From positions 1 through 39,990 of the forward strand of contig DAONSX010000021.1 of assembly GCA_035411425.1 (NCBI GenBank): a stretch of 39,990 bases of DNA. Direction: 5' to 3'. This stretch comes from TTA-H9 sp002071415 (GTDB lineage: Bacteria > Bacteroidota > Bacteroidia > Bacteroidales > TTA-H9). The translations under genes were made by a program, and so were the position numbers. Numbering within the stretch: the stretch's first letter is position 1; every line of letters begins with the position of its first letter. This document shows, piece after piece, positions 9,579 through 17,532 of the stretch. A model generated the notes under the pieces. It did not search any database, had not been told where the DNA came from, and worked only from the letters and a program-made list of their open reading frames with translations.

Positions 9579-9606
9579 ACATAAGGGTAAATCTTAGTTC
9601 ATGTGT
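9579..9606 (+). promoter_or_regulatory. Putative ECF sigma promoter (copy 2)
   Basis: Second exact copy of ACATAAGGGTAAAT (9579-9592) with GTGT at 9603-9606, the same offset as at 5071-5098. It sits about 35 bp before the ATG at 9641, a sensible distance for a promoter serving the two lipoprotein genes. Function is inferred from repetition and position. Confidence 0.45.
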
Positions 9607-9640
9607 ATTTTTTATAGAAAACATTATAAAAATTCTTACC

Positions 9641-10570
9641 ATGGAAAAACATCTATTATCACGATACCTTCTGCCATTTGTGATTGGCGTATGCCTTGCC
9701 GGATGCGACAAAAATAACGAAACAGAACCAGAAGTAGATACATCCGATGCGCAGCAGCTTATCCAAGAAGACAACCTTTTTAGGGCCAACGTCAATGAAA
9801 TTACGCTTGAAGCTGCCCTCCTCTCTCTTGAATCAAATTCAAAATTGGGGAATATTGATTATTTATGCAATGTAAATATCGACTCCATAACTCTGGCAGG
9901 TGATAGTACCCTTATTTATGTGACATTTAAGGGAGAAAATTGCAGCGGTACACGCTCACGCTACGGAAAGATGATTATTCACCGCAAAACTTCTACCTAT
10001 TGGATTCAGGCAGGAACAAGCATCATCATAGAAGTAAAGGACTATTCCATTACCAACCTTACCTCCAATAAAACCATGGTATTAAACGGAAAAATTATTA
10101 CACAGAATGTCAGCGGCGGCAACATCGTTTTACTCGGTTTGCAGCAACAATCAATAATCCATCGAAGTCAAGGATACATGCACACCCTTTTCCCCGATGG
10201 AAGCACAAGATTATGGCATCATGCGCGCCAGACTATATTTACGCACTCTTTTAATAACCTCATCATTACAGAAGATGGAATGGGGAATATAGATGGTTAT
10301 GAAAAGTTAATCTGCTGGGGAACTTTACGTAATGGGCAAAAATTTTATAATCAGATTTCGGAACCCGTTACTCGAAAGCGAGAATGCAATTTCCTACCTT
10401 ATGCTGGAATTCAAAAACATATTATACCCCAAAATAATATGACGGTTACTACAACTTTTGGTTTTAATAGCAATAATAAGCCAATAAATGTTGGGAAATG
10501 CCCATCAAGACTACGCTTTCAATGGCAAAAACAAAATAAATCTGGAATATTGTTCCTACCCCTCGAATAA
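9641..10570 (+). CDS. Lipoprotein of unknown function, first of a tandem pair
   Basis: 309-aa predicted lipoprotein; the SPII signal ends at VCLAGC (Cys22). I do not recognise a named family. It is a clear paralogue of the next gene. Shared features are five cysteines in matching contexts (LCNVNID, ENCSG, LICWG, RECNF, GKCPS), a central block KTMVLNGKIITQNVSGGN, and a C-terminal IIPQNNM/TTTFGFNSNNKPI stretch. The repeated beta-rich pattern suggests an all-beta cell-surface protein. The frame is open from 9554, but ATG 9641 is chosen because it gives the proper lipoprotein signal and lies downstream of the putative promoter at 9579-9606. Its place after the sigma/FecR/receptor genes suggests a role in capture or recognition of the receptor's ligand; this is inference. 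Confidence 0.8.
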   Translation: MEKHLLSRYLLPFVIGVCLAGCDKNNETEPEVDTSDAQQLIQEDNLFRANVNEITLEAALLSLESNSKLGNIDYLCNVNIDSITLAGDSTLIYVTFKGENCSGTRSRYGKMIIHRKTSTYWIQAGTSIIIEVKDYSITNLTSNKTMVLNGKIITQNVSGGNIVLLGLQQQSIIHRSQGYMHTLFPDGSTRLWHHARQTIFTHSFNNLIITEDGMGNIDGYEKLICWGTLRNGQKFYNQISEPVTRKRECNFLPYAGIQKHIIPQNNMTVTTTFGFNSNNKPINVGKCPSRLRFQWQKQNKSGILFLPLE

Positions 10571-10619
10571 TTTTAAATATTAAAAAATAAATCATATATA
10601 ACCCTAAAATTTAAATGAA

Positions 10620-11564
10620 ATGAAAACACAAAAATTGATTTTCGGAATTTTTACGACAGTTGTATTTGCGAGTTTGCTCTCTTTAACGAGTTGCAACAAG
10701 GATGAAGATAAATCTGCAAATAATGATAATGAAACGAGTGCCACATTCGTTACTCTAAGTCAGGACGAAAACTACTTCGAGGAAGAAATCGACCGCATAG
10801 ACGACGATGCTAATCTCTTTATGATGGGGGGACAGCTAAAGTCGAGCGAAGCAGGACCTTGCAATGCTACCCTCGATTCTGTCAGAATTATTAACGACAC
10901 CATCGTTTATTACATATCCTACGATGGATTGAACTGTAATGGGAAGGTTCATCGCACGGGAAATTTAGAAATCAGAATAAAGCAAGGTATTTTTTGGGTA
11001 CAGCCCGGAGCCAGTATCAAGGTAAAGATCATTAATTACACCGTAACCAGGCCAAAAATGGGTAAAACAACCATTTTGAACGGAGAAAAAATTCTAACTA
11101 ATGTAACCGGTGGTCATGTTGGGCTTTTAGGAATTACTTATGATACGATAATTCATGAAATGACAGGTTCTTTCCAGATGACTTTCGATGACAATACTAC
11201 CCGCACATGGAATATTGCCCGCAGAAAAACCTTTACGGGAACGGCCACCAACATGGATATATCCATTGAAGGCTTGGCAACATCAGGAGAATACACATCA
11301 CTTGTATGCTGGGGACAAAATCGGAAGGGAGATGATTTTTATACCCAAATTATCCAACCTGTGATATTAAAACAAAGCTGTGATTTCGACCCTATTTTGG
11401 GACAGAAGAAACATTCTATTCCCTCCAAATCGGCTACTTCAACGGTTACTTTTGGATATAACGATAACAATCAACCTATTGGTGAAGGTGAATGCCCAAC
11501 CAAATATCGTCTGGATTGGGAACATAATGGAAATTCCGGCACCGTTTATCTTTTTCTGCATTGA
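10620..11564 (+). CDS. Lipoprotein of unknown function, second of a tandem pair
   Basis: 314-aa predicted lipoprotein with lipid Cys25 (SLLSLTSC-NKDED) followed by an acidic linker. It is a paralogue of the preceding gene: the five cysteines recur as GPCNATLD, LNCNG, LVCWG, QSCDF and GECPT. The blocks TTILNGEKILTNVTGGHVG, FYTQIIQPV and TVTFGYNDNNQPI align with the neighbour. The unlike parts lie near the N-terminus and in surface-loop-like stretches, as expected if the pair bind different ligands or surfaces. The gap to the upstream gene is 49 bp with no clear promoter, and a strong terminator follows, so this is probably the last gene of the sigma-controlled locus. No function is assigned. 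Confidence 0.82.
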   Translation: MKTQKLIFGIFTTVVFASLLSLTSCNKDEDKSANNDNETSATFVTLSQDENYFEEEIDRIDDDANLFMMGGQLKSSEAGPCNATLDSVRIINDTIVYYISYDGLNCNGKVHRTGNLEIRIKQGIFWVQPGASIKVKIINYTVTRPKMGKTTILNGEKILTNVTGGHVGLLGITYDTIIHEMTGSFQMTFDDNTTRTWNIARRKTFTGTATNMDISIEGLATSGEYTSLVCWGQNRKGDDFYTQIIQPVILKQSCDFDPILGQKKHSIPSKSATSTVTFGYNDNNQPIGEGECPTKYRLDWEHNGNSGTVYLFLH

Positions 11565-11589
11565 GTAGTGGTTAATAAACAAGCACGGA

Positions 11590-11623
11590 AATAATGGGGT
11601 ACTTCGTATCCCATTATTTTTTT
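11590..11623 (+). terminator. Intrinsic terminator closing the sigma/receptor locus
   Basis: A 13-bp stem (AATAATGGGGTAC pairing with GTATCCCATTATT, one G-U pair), a three-base TTC loop and a run of seven T. It lies 25 bp after the lipoprotein stop codon, reading on the plus strand. Confidence 0.9.
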
Positions 11624-11781
11624 ACATAAAGCACTATAATATATTATCCTTAAATGTTTTATCGAATTTTATATTATTTATCCAAATAAAATAGCTTTTC
11701 AATATTTTAGCATCTAAGGTATGAGAAAGATTATACCCTTATTAATAGTACCTTTATTCTTGAATTTCTTTATTTTTTAAA

Positions 11782-13560
11782 TTAAAAACTAAAAATCTCG
11801 AAATTCATTGATTTTTTATTGTAGGTCAAACAATAAAATTTATTAGGTAAAACTTCGTACAGAATGGCTTCTGAATAATTGCCCTCGGGCTGTTCGATAC
11901 AGGAAATCTTTATGAATTTATCTTTATTCAAATCATACTGGCACAAATAAACTCGATGAGAGCTCAAAATAGTACAATAAATGTCTTTCCCATCTGAGTA
12001 CATATCAGAAATCCGATAAGGCAATACTTGAGCCAGCCATTTAGAATATTTTTTGGATGAAGAGTTGAAATCGGGGATGTTTTTATATGGAATATCAGGA
12101 GTAAATAAGGTGATTTCCTGAATTTTATTATCATAATTATCATAAATATGGATTCTTCCCGAATAGCCATCGGTTATCAAATAGCCATCCTTATATGTCT
12201 TATATATTTGTTCGCAACGGCTATACCCGCATTTTATTCTTCTGAACAAGGGATCGAGATTTCCGATAAAACGTAAGGGTTTGCCATCGAGACTCATTTC
12301 CATGAAAAGAGGAGTAAAATTGTAAAATTCATCACATTTTGGATCGATGTCGCAACCAATTGAATCAGGAATGTATCCGCCCTTTGAATAATATGCATTT
12401 CTCTCGGCAGGAAGTATATAAGTATTATGATTACTAATACGACATCGCAAATGTGAAACCCCAACATCACTTCTACCACTAAGCTCCGTCAAAGAATCTC
12501 TCCGGCCTATAACTTCTATTGAAATGAATTTTCCTTCTGGAAAAGTTTTAATAACCAAACATGCCATATTAAAATAGGTTAGTGTAGAATCGATAAAGGA
12601 AAGATAAGGCAACGAAGCGGGTATGTATAAATAACTATTGTGTAAAAAAGGAGAAAAATACATCACCCTCGTAATGGATAAATTTAGCAAATATTCTTTC
12701 AATTGCTGTGGAATATTATTTGCAAAAAAATAAGTTCTTTCGAAATCGGAGGGTCCAATTTTTTTGAATTTTAATGCCTTATTGTCTGATAATCGGAATT
12801 CTACCACGGAATTAGTCATGTGGTCATTACCAAAAATAATGGAATCATGAATGTTGATGTTGTATAATTCCGATAGAGTAAATCTATCATCGGCAGTATC
12901 GATTAGATGGCGATGGTATAGCTGGGGTGATTTGGCACTTTTAAACAAAGGAGGTTCTATTCCAGAAATAATTTTTGATTCCACTTCATAGTCAGAATCA
13001 TATTTATTATTTTTATCGCAAATCAATTCAATGTTTTTGGTAAATGAATCCTTAATATCAACTACCATCTTCTCATCTAATGATGAACCCAAAATCGATG
13101 CCGAATAAGTTATTGTTTTCTTCGAAAAATTTACTCCGGCAATAAATGGAACTTGAATTATTTCAGCAGTAGAAGAATTAAAATACTCATGGAATTTCTC
13201 CTGTGACATGAAGAAATAAGAATTTTTGTTATCTATATCCCAGACCTTGTTCTCCGTGAGATATTCCTTGGCAGCAACAATTTCATCAGTAATAAAAATA
13301 GCATATCTGTTCACCTCGATGACATTTTGTGCCAGGCTCAGATTAAAGGTGTGGATAAGCGCATCACACCTTGGACAATTAGAAGGAGGAACAATAAATA
13401 GAATGGCATTGCCCTCGCTTTGACCCGTTGTTTTGCTCAATAAATCAAAAAAATCATTTGCCTTATTCTGTTTGAGACAGATTTGATGAAGCATTTCACT
13501 TTGAGCATGTATAAAGAAAACTGTTAAAATAAAAATAAGAGAAAGAGAAATTTTTTTCAT
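11782..13560 (-). CDS. Exported protein with CPRC thioredoxin-like motif and probable beta-propeller
   Basis: 592-aa protein with a Sec signal peptide (MKKISLSLIFILTVFFIHAQ). Residues 52-66 read ILFIVPPSNCPRCDALI: a hydrophobic strand followed by C62-P-R-C65, the layout of a thioredoxin-fold redox centre. The central part is unrecognised. The last 190 residues (LDGKPLRFIGNLDP, YKDGYLITDGYSGRIHIYDN, IYCTILSSHRVYLCQYD) have the rhythm of propeller blades seen in Bacteroidetes 6-bladed beta-propeller proteins. It is the last gene of an operon with two small exported cysteine-containing proteins (13634-14065 and 14062-14418). Such propeller proteins are often encoded beside small secreted peptides of the NVEALA type, so a role in handling or oxidising the small partners is possible but unproven. 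Confidence 0.75.
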   Translation of the reverse strand: MKKISLSLIFILTVFFIHAQSEMLHQICLKQNKANDFFDLLSKTTGQSEGNAILFIVPPSNCPRCDALIHTFNLSLAQNVIEVNRYAIFITDEIVAAKEYLTENKVWDIDNKNSYFFMSQEKFHEYFNSSTAEIIQVPFIAGVNFSKKTITYSASILGSSLDEKMVVDIKDSFTKNIELICDKNNKYDSDYEVESKIISGIEPPLFKSAKSPQLYHRHLIDTADDRFTLSELYNINIHDSIIFGNDHMTNSVVEFRLSDNKALKFKKIGPSDFERTYFFANNIPQQLKEYLLNLSITRVMYFSPFLHNSYLYIPASLPYLSFIDSTLTYFNMACLVIKTFPEGKFISIEVIGRRDSLTELSGRSDVGVSHLRCRISNHNTYILPAERNAYYSKGGYIPDSIGCDIDPKCDEFYNFTPLFMEMSLDGKPLRFIGNLDPLFRRIKCGYSRCEQIYKTYKDGYLITDGYSGRIHIYDNYDNKIQEITLFTPDIPYKNIPDFNSSSKKYSKWLAQVLPYRISDMYSDGKDIYCTILSSHRVYLCQYDLNKDKFIKISCIEQPEGNYSEAILYEVLPNKFYCLTYNKKSMNFEIFSF

Positions 13561-13633
13561 AACAAATTTTATAATTTATTGTAAATTTAATTCTTTATTC
13601 AATAAAGGGGGCATTTCTGCCCCCATAAAAGTT

Positions 13634-14065
13634 TCAGTAAATTGAAAAATTAATAACATTAGAGGGGATAACCAGTGTATCATTATCAATTGAAATGGAA
13701 CCATTGAATCCGTAAATTGTTATTGAACAACTGGTTGTTGTCTGATCGTCGTTGTAAACAGTAACCGATGCATTTAATGGAAGATATTGATCAATAGTTG
13801 ATTGAAAATTATCACCCCAAATAAGATTCCATAACTCTCGTATGGTTATAGTACCAGATGCACATTTATGAAAAGAAAATTGAGGACAAATTTGAGGATT
13901 ATGTCCTGGTTCATAGACTAAGCCCCCCTTGCCAAGAATAATAAAAGGAATATTTACAGCTTGCGAAGCATTTTCCCTTTTATTATCACTAGGTGGCGTT
14001 TTAACTGTTTCAGCACTCATATAAATTATAGGTAATATGAGCCATATTAATATAACCCTTTTCAT
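13634..14065 (-). CDS. Small exported protein with GKGG...CP...KCA motif (copy 2)
   Basis: 143-aa protein with an N-terminal signal (MKRVILIWLILPIIYMSAET). The conserved core is GKGG at 45-48, C60-P61 and K67-C68-A69; the upstream neighbour carries the same arrangement with the same seven residues between the two cysteines. The C-terminal half is beta-rich, threonine- and serine-rich (VTVYNDDQTTTSCSITIYG) with a third cysteine. The start overlaps the stop of the neighbour by four bases (ATGA), so the pair are translationally coupled. I do not recognise a named family. The signal peptide and low charge suggest secretion or a cell-surface location. Confidence 0.72.
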   Translation of the reverse strand: MKRVILIWLILPIIYMSAETVKTPPSDNKRENASQAVNIPFIILGKGGLVYEPGHNPQICPQFSFHKCASGTITIRELWNLIWGDNFQSTIDQYLPLNASVTVYNDDQTTTSCSITIYGFNGSISIDNDTLVIPSNVINFSIY

Positions 14066-14418
14066 AATTCGACAGTTATACTATTACCTATATAATTGTA
14101 TTCATCAACAGAGGCAAAGTTGTCTATGTTTAGAATTGAACCTGTAAATATGGAACCATCGTTAAGATAAATATTACTTGGGGTCCCAATTAAATCCTGT
14201 TCGTTTAAGCTTTCACCATCTTTTAATTCCAAAGTTACAGTTAATTCAGCACATTTACTTGGATCGGTTATAGGACATACGGTGAGCGTTGTTCCATTCG
14301 TAGTACTACCTCCTTTCCCATAAATTGTCAAATGAATAGTAATGGGTTTAGACGAAAGCATTGTTGGAATTATACAAATTATTGTCACCATTAAAATAAT
14401 ACGAGTTAATTTGTTCAT
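14062..14418 (-). CDS. Small exported protein with GKGG...CP...KCA motif (copy 1)
   Basis: 118-aa protein, first gene of the three-gene minus-strand operon. The signal peptide covers about residues 1-23 (LTRIILMVTIICIIPTMLSS). The core is GKGG at 34-37, C48-P49 and K55-C56-A57, and the remaining sequence alternates as beta-strands (LTVTLELKDG, NIYLNDGSIFTGSIL). It appears paralogous to the next gene, differing mainly in the length of the N-terminal linker. The exact C-x7-C spacing in both suggests a conserved disulfide, which fits the thiol motif of the third gene product. No named family is recognised. Confidence 0.7.
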   Translation of the reverse strand: MNKLTRIILMVTIICIIPTMLSSKPITIHLTIYGKGGSTTNGTTLTVCPITDPSKCAELTVTLELKDGESLNEQDLIGTPSNIYLNDGSIFTGSILNIDNFASVDEYNYIGNSITVEL

Positions 14419-14516
14419 AGTATTGTTTTTAAGTTTTGTTAATTATTAATTTTGTAAATTTTAAAGATAAAAGAGGAAATATATTAATCCTCTATAAGTT
14501 AATATGCATCTAATGT

Positions 14517-14549
14517 TTTTAGTCCTCATAAAATTTATGAGGACTAAAA
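14517..14549. repeat. Perfect 16-bp inverted repeat with one-base centre
   Basis: TTTTAGTCCTCATAAA at 14517-14532 is the exact reverse complement of 14534-14549, around a single A at 14533. It does not end in a T-run in either direction, so it is not a normal terminator. It could be an operator or an RNA structure in the leader of the minus-strand operon. Confidence 0.6.
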
Positions 14550-14597
14550 TCGAATGAATTTATTTTTCCCAAGAATAAATATATTAATAAATAAATA

Positions 14598-14635
<38 letters not shown>

Positions 14636-14727
14636 CAAAACAAATTCTAAACTTTCTTTTATTTCGTTTTTCTTTTTCTCGCACCTTTTAAAATTGAAGG
14701 GATACATCTTTATTAGATTTTTCGATA

Positions 14728-14757
14728 CAAAGATAAGGCATTTTTTTCAAAAGTCAA
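14728..14757 (-). promoter_or_regulatory. Bacteroidetes housekeeping promoter for the GKGG operon
   Basis: On the minus strand TTG (14757-14755), 19 bases, then TATCTTTG (14735-14728), matching TTTG-N19/21-TAnnTTTG. Predicted start near 14720. It is the only good promoter upstream of the three-gene operon. Confidence 0.6.
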
Positions 14758-14901
14758 CACCTTTTCAAAAATTTAACAAAATTTAATATGAGAAACTTTA
14801 ATATTGGGTTGTTAAGATTCTTTTCGGATGAAACGCAATGGAAGCAGAAAATCATTTCCCAGGCTTTTTGGCAAATAAGATTTCTGATATTGAACCTGAT
14901 A

Positions 14902-14931
14902 TTGAAGATGAGCAATTTTTTTTTATTTTTG
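14902..14931 (+). promoter_or_regulatory. Bacteroidetes housekeeping promoter for the DUF302 gene
   Basis: TTG at 14902-14904, 19 bases, TATTTTTG at 14924-14931. The predicted start near 14938 lies about 11 bases before ATG 14949 and decides the start of that gene. Confidence 0.55.
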
Positions 14932-14948
14932 CAATAAATGATGTAACC

Positions 14949-15335
14949 ATGAACTATTATTTTACCAAAACTTTGAATTGTACTTTTGAAGAAGCCGAAT
15001 CGCGTGTTCGTGAAGGGCTATCGAAAGTAGGCATGGGTATAGTGATGGAAATAGATTTTCGTGAAAAATTCAAGGAAAAACTCAATGTCGATTTCAGGCC
15101 TTATAAGGTCTTAGGAGCTTGTTCACCCGGTCATGCTTACAGATCTATCCTCAAGGAAGACAAACTGGGTGTTTTGCTGCCCTGCAATGTTCTTATTCAA
15201 CAAATTGGGGATAAGCTGACCGAAGTTTCGGTCATGGACCCTGAAGGAGCCATGATGGCCGTGAATAACCCCGAAGTAAAATGCATTACCGACGAAGTGA
15301 GGATAAAGCTGCAACATTTCATCGAAGAGCTTTAG
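14949..15335 (+). CDS. DUF302 family protein
   Basis: 128-aa cytoplasmic protein of the DUF302 family, whose biochemical role is unknown. Diagnostic stretches are FEEAESRVREGLSKVGMGIV, REKFKEKLNVDFRPYKVLGA (including the FRPYKVLGAC core), HAYRSILKEDKLGVLLPCNV and VSVMDPEGAM. The frame is open from an ATG at 14838, which would add 37 residues not found in the family. The ATG at 14949 (MNYYFTKTLNC) gives the usual length, and the promoter at 14902-14931 would lie inside the longer version. The gene is transcribed towards, but separately from, the Bat operon. Confidence 0.88.
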   Translation: MNYYFTKTLNCTFEEAESRVREGLSKVGMGIVMEIDFREKFKEKLNVDFRPYKVLGACSPGHAYRSILKEDKLGVLLPCNVLIQQIGDKLTEVSVMDPEGAMMAVNNPEVKCITDEVRIKLQHFIEEL

Positions 15336-15461
15336 ATAGAAAATAGTTTGTCTCGAGTCCTCGAAATGTCGAGCGAAAAGGAGATTTTTTATAACTTCTT
15401 CATAATCACTTAAATTAACATTTTTTAACGACTTATTTAACACTATTTAACCCAATGAAAG

Positions 15462-15492
15462 TTGTTCAGCCCGAAAGAGGCTGCTAATTTTG
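15462..15492 (+). promoter_or_regulatory. Promoter of the Bat operon
   Basis: TTG at 15462-15464, 20 bases, TAATTTTG at 15485-15492, matching the Bacteroidetes sigma-A consensus. Predicted start near 15499, about 16 bases before the moxR ATG. The spacer contains a small AGCC...GGCT inverted repeat. Confidence 0.6.
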
Positions 15493-15514
15493 CCACATCA
15501 AAATATAAAATGAT

Positions 15515-16507
15515 ATGCAAAGCATAGATATAAGAGAACTTAACGAGCGTATTCAGCAGGAAAGTGCGTTTGTCGATATCATCCGAATGGAAATGGGAAA
15601 GGTCATTGTAGGTCAGAAGCAAATGGTAGAGCGATTATTAATTGGATTGCTCAGTAACGGGCACATTCTTCTGGAAGGTGTTCCTGGACTTGCGAAGACA
15701 TTGGCCATCAAATCTCTGGCAAACATTATTGATGCGAAATACAGCCGCATTCAATTTACGCCCGATTTATTACCTGCCGACCTTACCGGTACGTTGATTT
15801 ACAGTCAGAAAAGCGAAGAATTTCTTGTCCGTAAAGGACCCATTTTTGCCCACTTCATACTGGCCGATGAAATTAATCGTTCGCCAGCCAAGGTACAGAG
15901 TGCGCTGCTCGAAGCCATGCAAGAACGTCAGGTTACTATAGGGGAACATACTTTCAAGCTCGAAGAACCCTTTATGGTATTAGCTACTCAGAATCCCATC
16001 GAACAGGAAGGTACATATCCTTTGCCCGAAGCACAAGTTGATCGTTTCATGCTAAAGGTAGTGATTACTTATCCCGACAAGGAAGAAGAAAAACTCATCT
16101 TAAGGCAAAACATTCGCAACGAGGAGGTTTTCACCGAAACACGGCTCAAACCCGAGGACATCATCAAGGCACGTAGCTTAGTAAGAGAAGTCTATCTGGA
16201 CGAGAAAATCGAAAACTACATTACTGACATCGTGTTTGCCACACGTTTTCCCGAACATTACAAAATAGATAGTTTCAAAGGCCTGATCTCTTATGGGGCC
16301 TCCCCACGTGCAAGTATTAATCTGGCTCTTGCATCAAAAGCCTTTGCATTCATTAGAAGACGTGGCTATGTTATTCCAGAAGATGTTCGCGCCGTTGCTC
16401 ACGAGGTGATGCGTCATCGCATTGGACTAACCTACGAAGCCGAAGCCGAAAACATCACTACCGAAGAAATTATTAGCCAGATACTGAATACCGTCGAAGT
16501 ACCCTGA
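15515..16507 (+). CDS. moxR: MoxR-family AAA+ ATPase
   Basis: AAA+ ATPase thought to act as a chaperone that assembles or activates von Willebrand factor A (VWA) domain proteins. Walker A is GVPGLAKT at 55-62 (the GLAKT form is normal for MoxR) and Walker B is ILADEINR at 115-122. The family stretch ATQNPIEQEGTYPLPEAQVD follows, with an arginine-finger/sensor region (ASPRASINLA) and lid domain at the C-terminus. Length 330 aa is typical. It is the first gene of the aerotolerance cluster, followed after 44 bp by DUF58 and then by two VWA proteins, its probable clients. Confidence 0.94.
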   Translation: MQSIDIRELNERIQQESAFVDIIRMEMGKVIVGQKQMVERLLIGLLSNGHILLEGVPGLAKTLAIKSLANIIDAKYSRIQFTPDLLPADLTGTLIYSQKSEEFLVRKGPIFAHFILADEINRSPAKVQSALLEAMQERQVTIGEHTFKLEEPFMVLATQNPIEQEGTYPLPEAQVDRFMLKVVITYPDKEEEKLILRQNIRNEEVFTETRLKPEDIIKARSLVREVYLDEKIENYITDIVFATRFPEHYKIDSFKGLISYGASPRASINLALASKAFAFIRRRGYVIPEDVRAVAHEVMRHRIGLTYEAEAENITTEEIISQILNTVEVP

Positions 16508-16551
16508 TAATTGAATCTATCATTTTCTTATCACATTTTAATTTTTTTACG

Positions 16552-17427
16552 ATGGATACTTCTGAAATCTTCAAAAAAGTCAGAAAAATAGAAATAAAAA
16601 GCCGTGGCCTTTCCAATCAGATTTTCTCTGGAGAATATCATAGTTCATTCAAGGGGAAAGGAATGGAATTTAGCGAAGTTCGTGAATATCAATATGGCGA
16701 TGATATCCGTAATATCGATTGGAATGTTACCGCCCGATTGAATCACCCTTTCGTAAAGGTTTATGAAGAAGAAAGAGAACTTACTGTGATATTGCTCATC
16801 GATGTAAGTGGTTCAAATGAATTTGGTTCGCGGCAAAGGTTCAAACAGGAACTTATGACAGAGATTGCTGCAGTCCTAGCTTTTTCGGCTATCAGTAACA
16901 ACGATAAGGTAGGGGTGATATTCTTCAGCCAGGGTATTGAAAAATTTATTCCACCCAAGAAAGGAACCACGCATATATTGCGCATTATACGGGAATTGAT
17001 AGATTTTAAACCCAAACATTCTAATACCAATATAGCCGAAGCTTTGAGGTTTTTTACCAATGCTATTAAAAAACGCAGCATTGCATTTTTAATCTCCGAT
17101 TTTGAAGACCAAGGATTTGATAAAGCATTGGAAGTAGCCTCACGCAAGCACGACGTTGTGGCTCTGCGGGTGTATGATGAAAGAGAAGACCAACTGCCCA
17201 ATATTGGCTTGGTTGAAGCTAAAGACCCTGAAACGGGGGAAATTACATGGATAGACACCTCCAATTCTCAGATTAGAGAAAGGTACGCCAATATGCGCAA
17301 ACACCACCAGCGCTATCTGCGAGATGTGTTTACCCGCTGCGGAATAGACAACATTAGCATACATACTGCTCAAGATTATGTCCCTCCTCTTATTCGCCTT
17401 TTCCAAATAAGAGAAAGAAGGAAATAA
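16552..17427 (+). CDS. DUF58 domain protein
   Basis: Companion of MoxR in nearly all Bat-type clusters. The DUF58 signature EVREYQYGDDIRNIDWNVTA is at about 42-61, and a degenerate VWA fold follows with a MIDAS-like DVSGS motif starting at D84. No membrane helix is visible, so this is a cytoplasmic protein, probably peripheral to the membrane complex. Length 291 aa is usual. The molecular role is not known. It lies between moxR and the membrane-anchored members and is read in the same operon. Confidence 0.92.
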   Translation: MDTSEIFKKVRKIEIKSRGLSNQIFSGEYHSSFKGKGMEFSEVREYQYGDDIRNIDWNVTARLNHPFVKVYEEERELTVILLIDVSGSNEFGSRQRFKQELMTEIAAVLAFSAISNNDKVGVIFFSQGIEKFIPPKKGTTHILRIIRELIDFKPKHSNTNIAEALRFFTNAIKKRSIAFLISDFEDQGFDKALEVASRKHDVVALRVYDEREDQLPNIGLVEAKDPETGEITWIDTSNSQIRERYANMRKHHQRYLRDVFTRCGIDNISIHTAQDYVPPLIRLFQIRERRK

Positions 17428-17532
17428 ATGAAAGTAAAAGTCCATCAAATCTTTTAAGAAACTAATCCAGAAAAAGACATTGGAGATGTCAAAAAAAATT
17501 CAGTCGTTATATTCAGCAACCAACTTGTTGAG

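Noticed and set aside
14517..14549. Inverted repeat as an intrinsic terminator
   Set aside because: T residues are on the 5' side and A residues on the 3' side of the stem in both directions, the reverse of a terminator.
14838..14948. Extended N-terminus of the DUF302 protein
   Set aside because: The added 37 residues are not family-like and the promoter at 14902-14931 lies within them.
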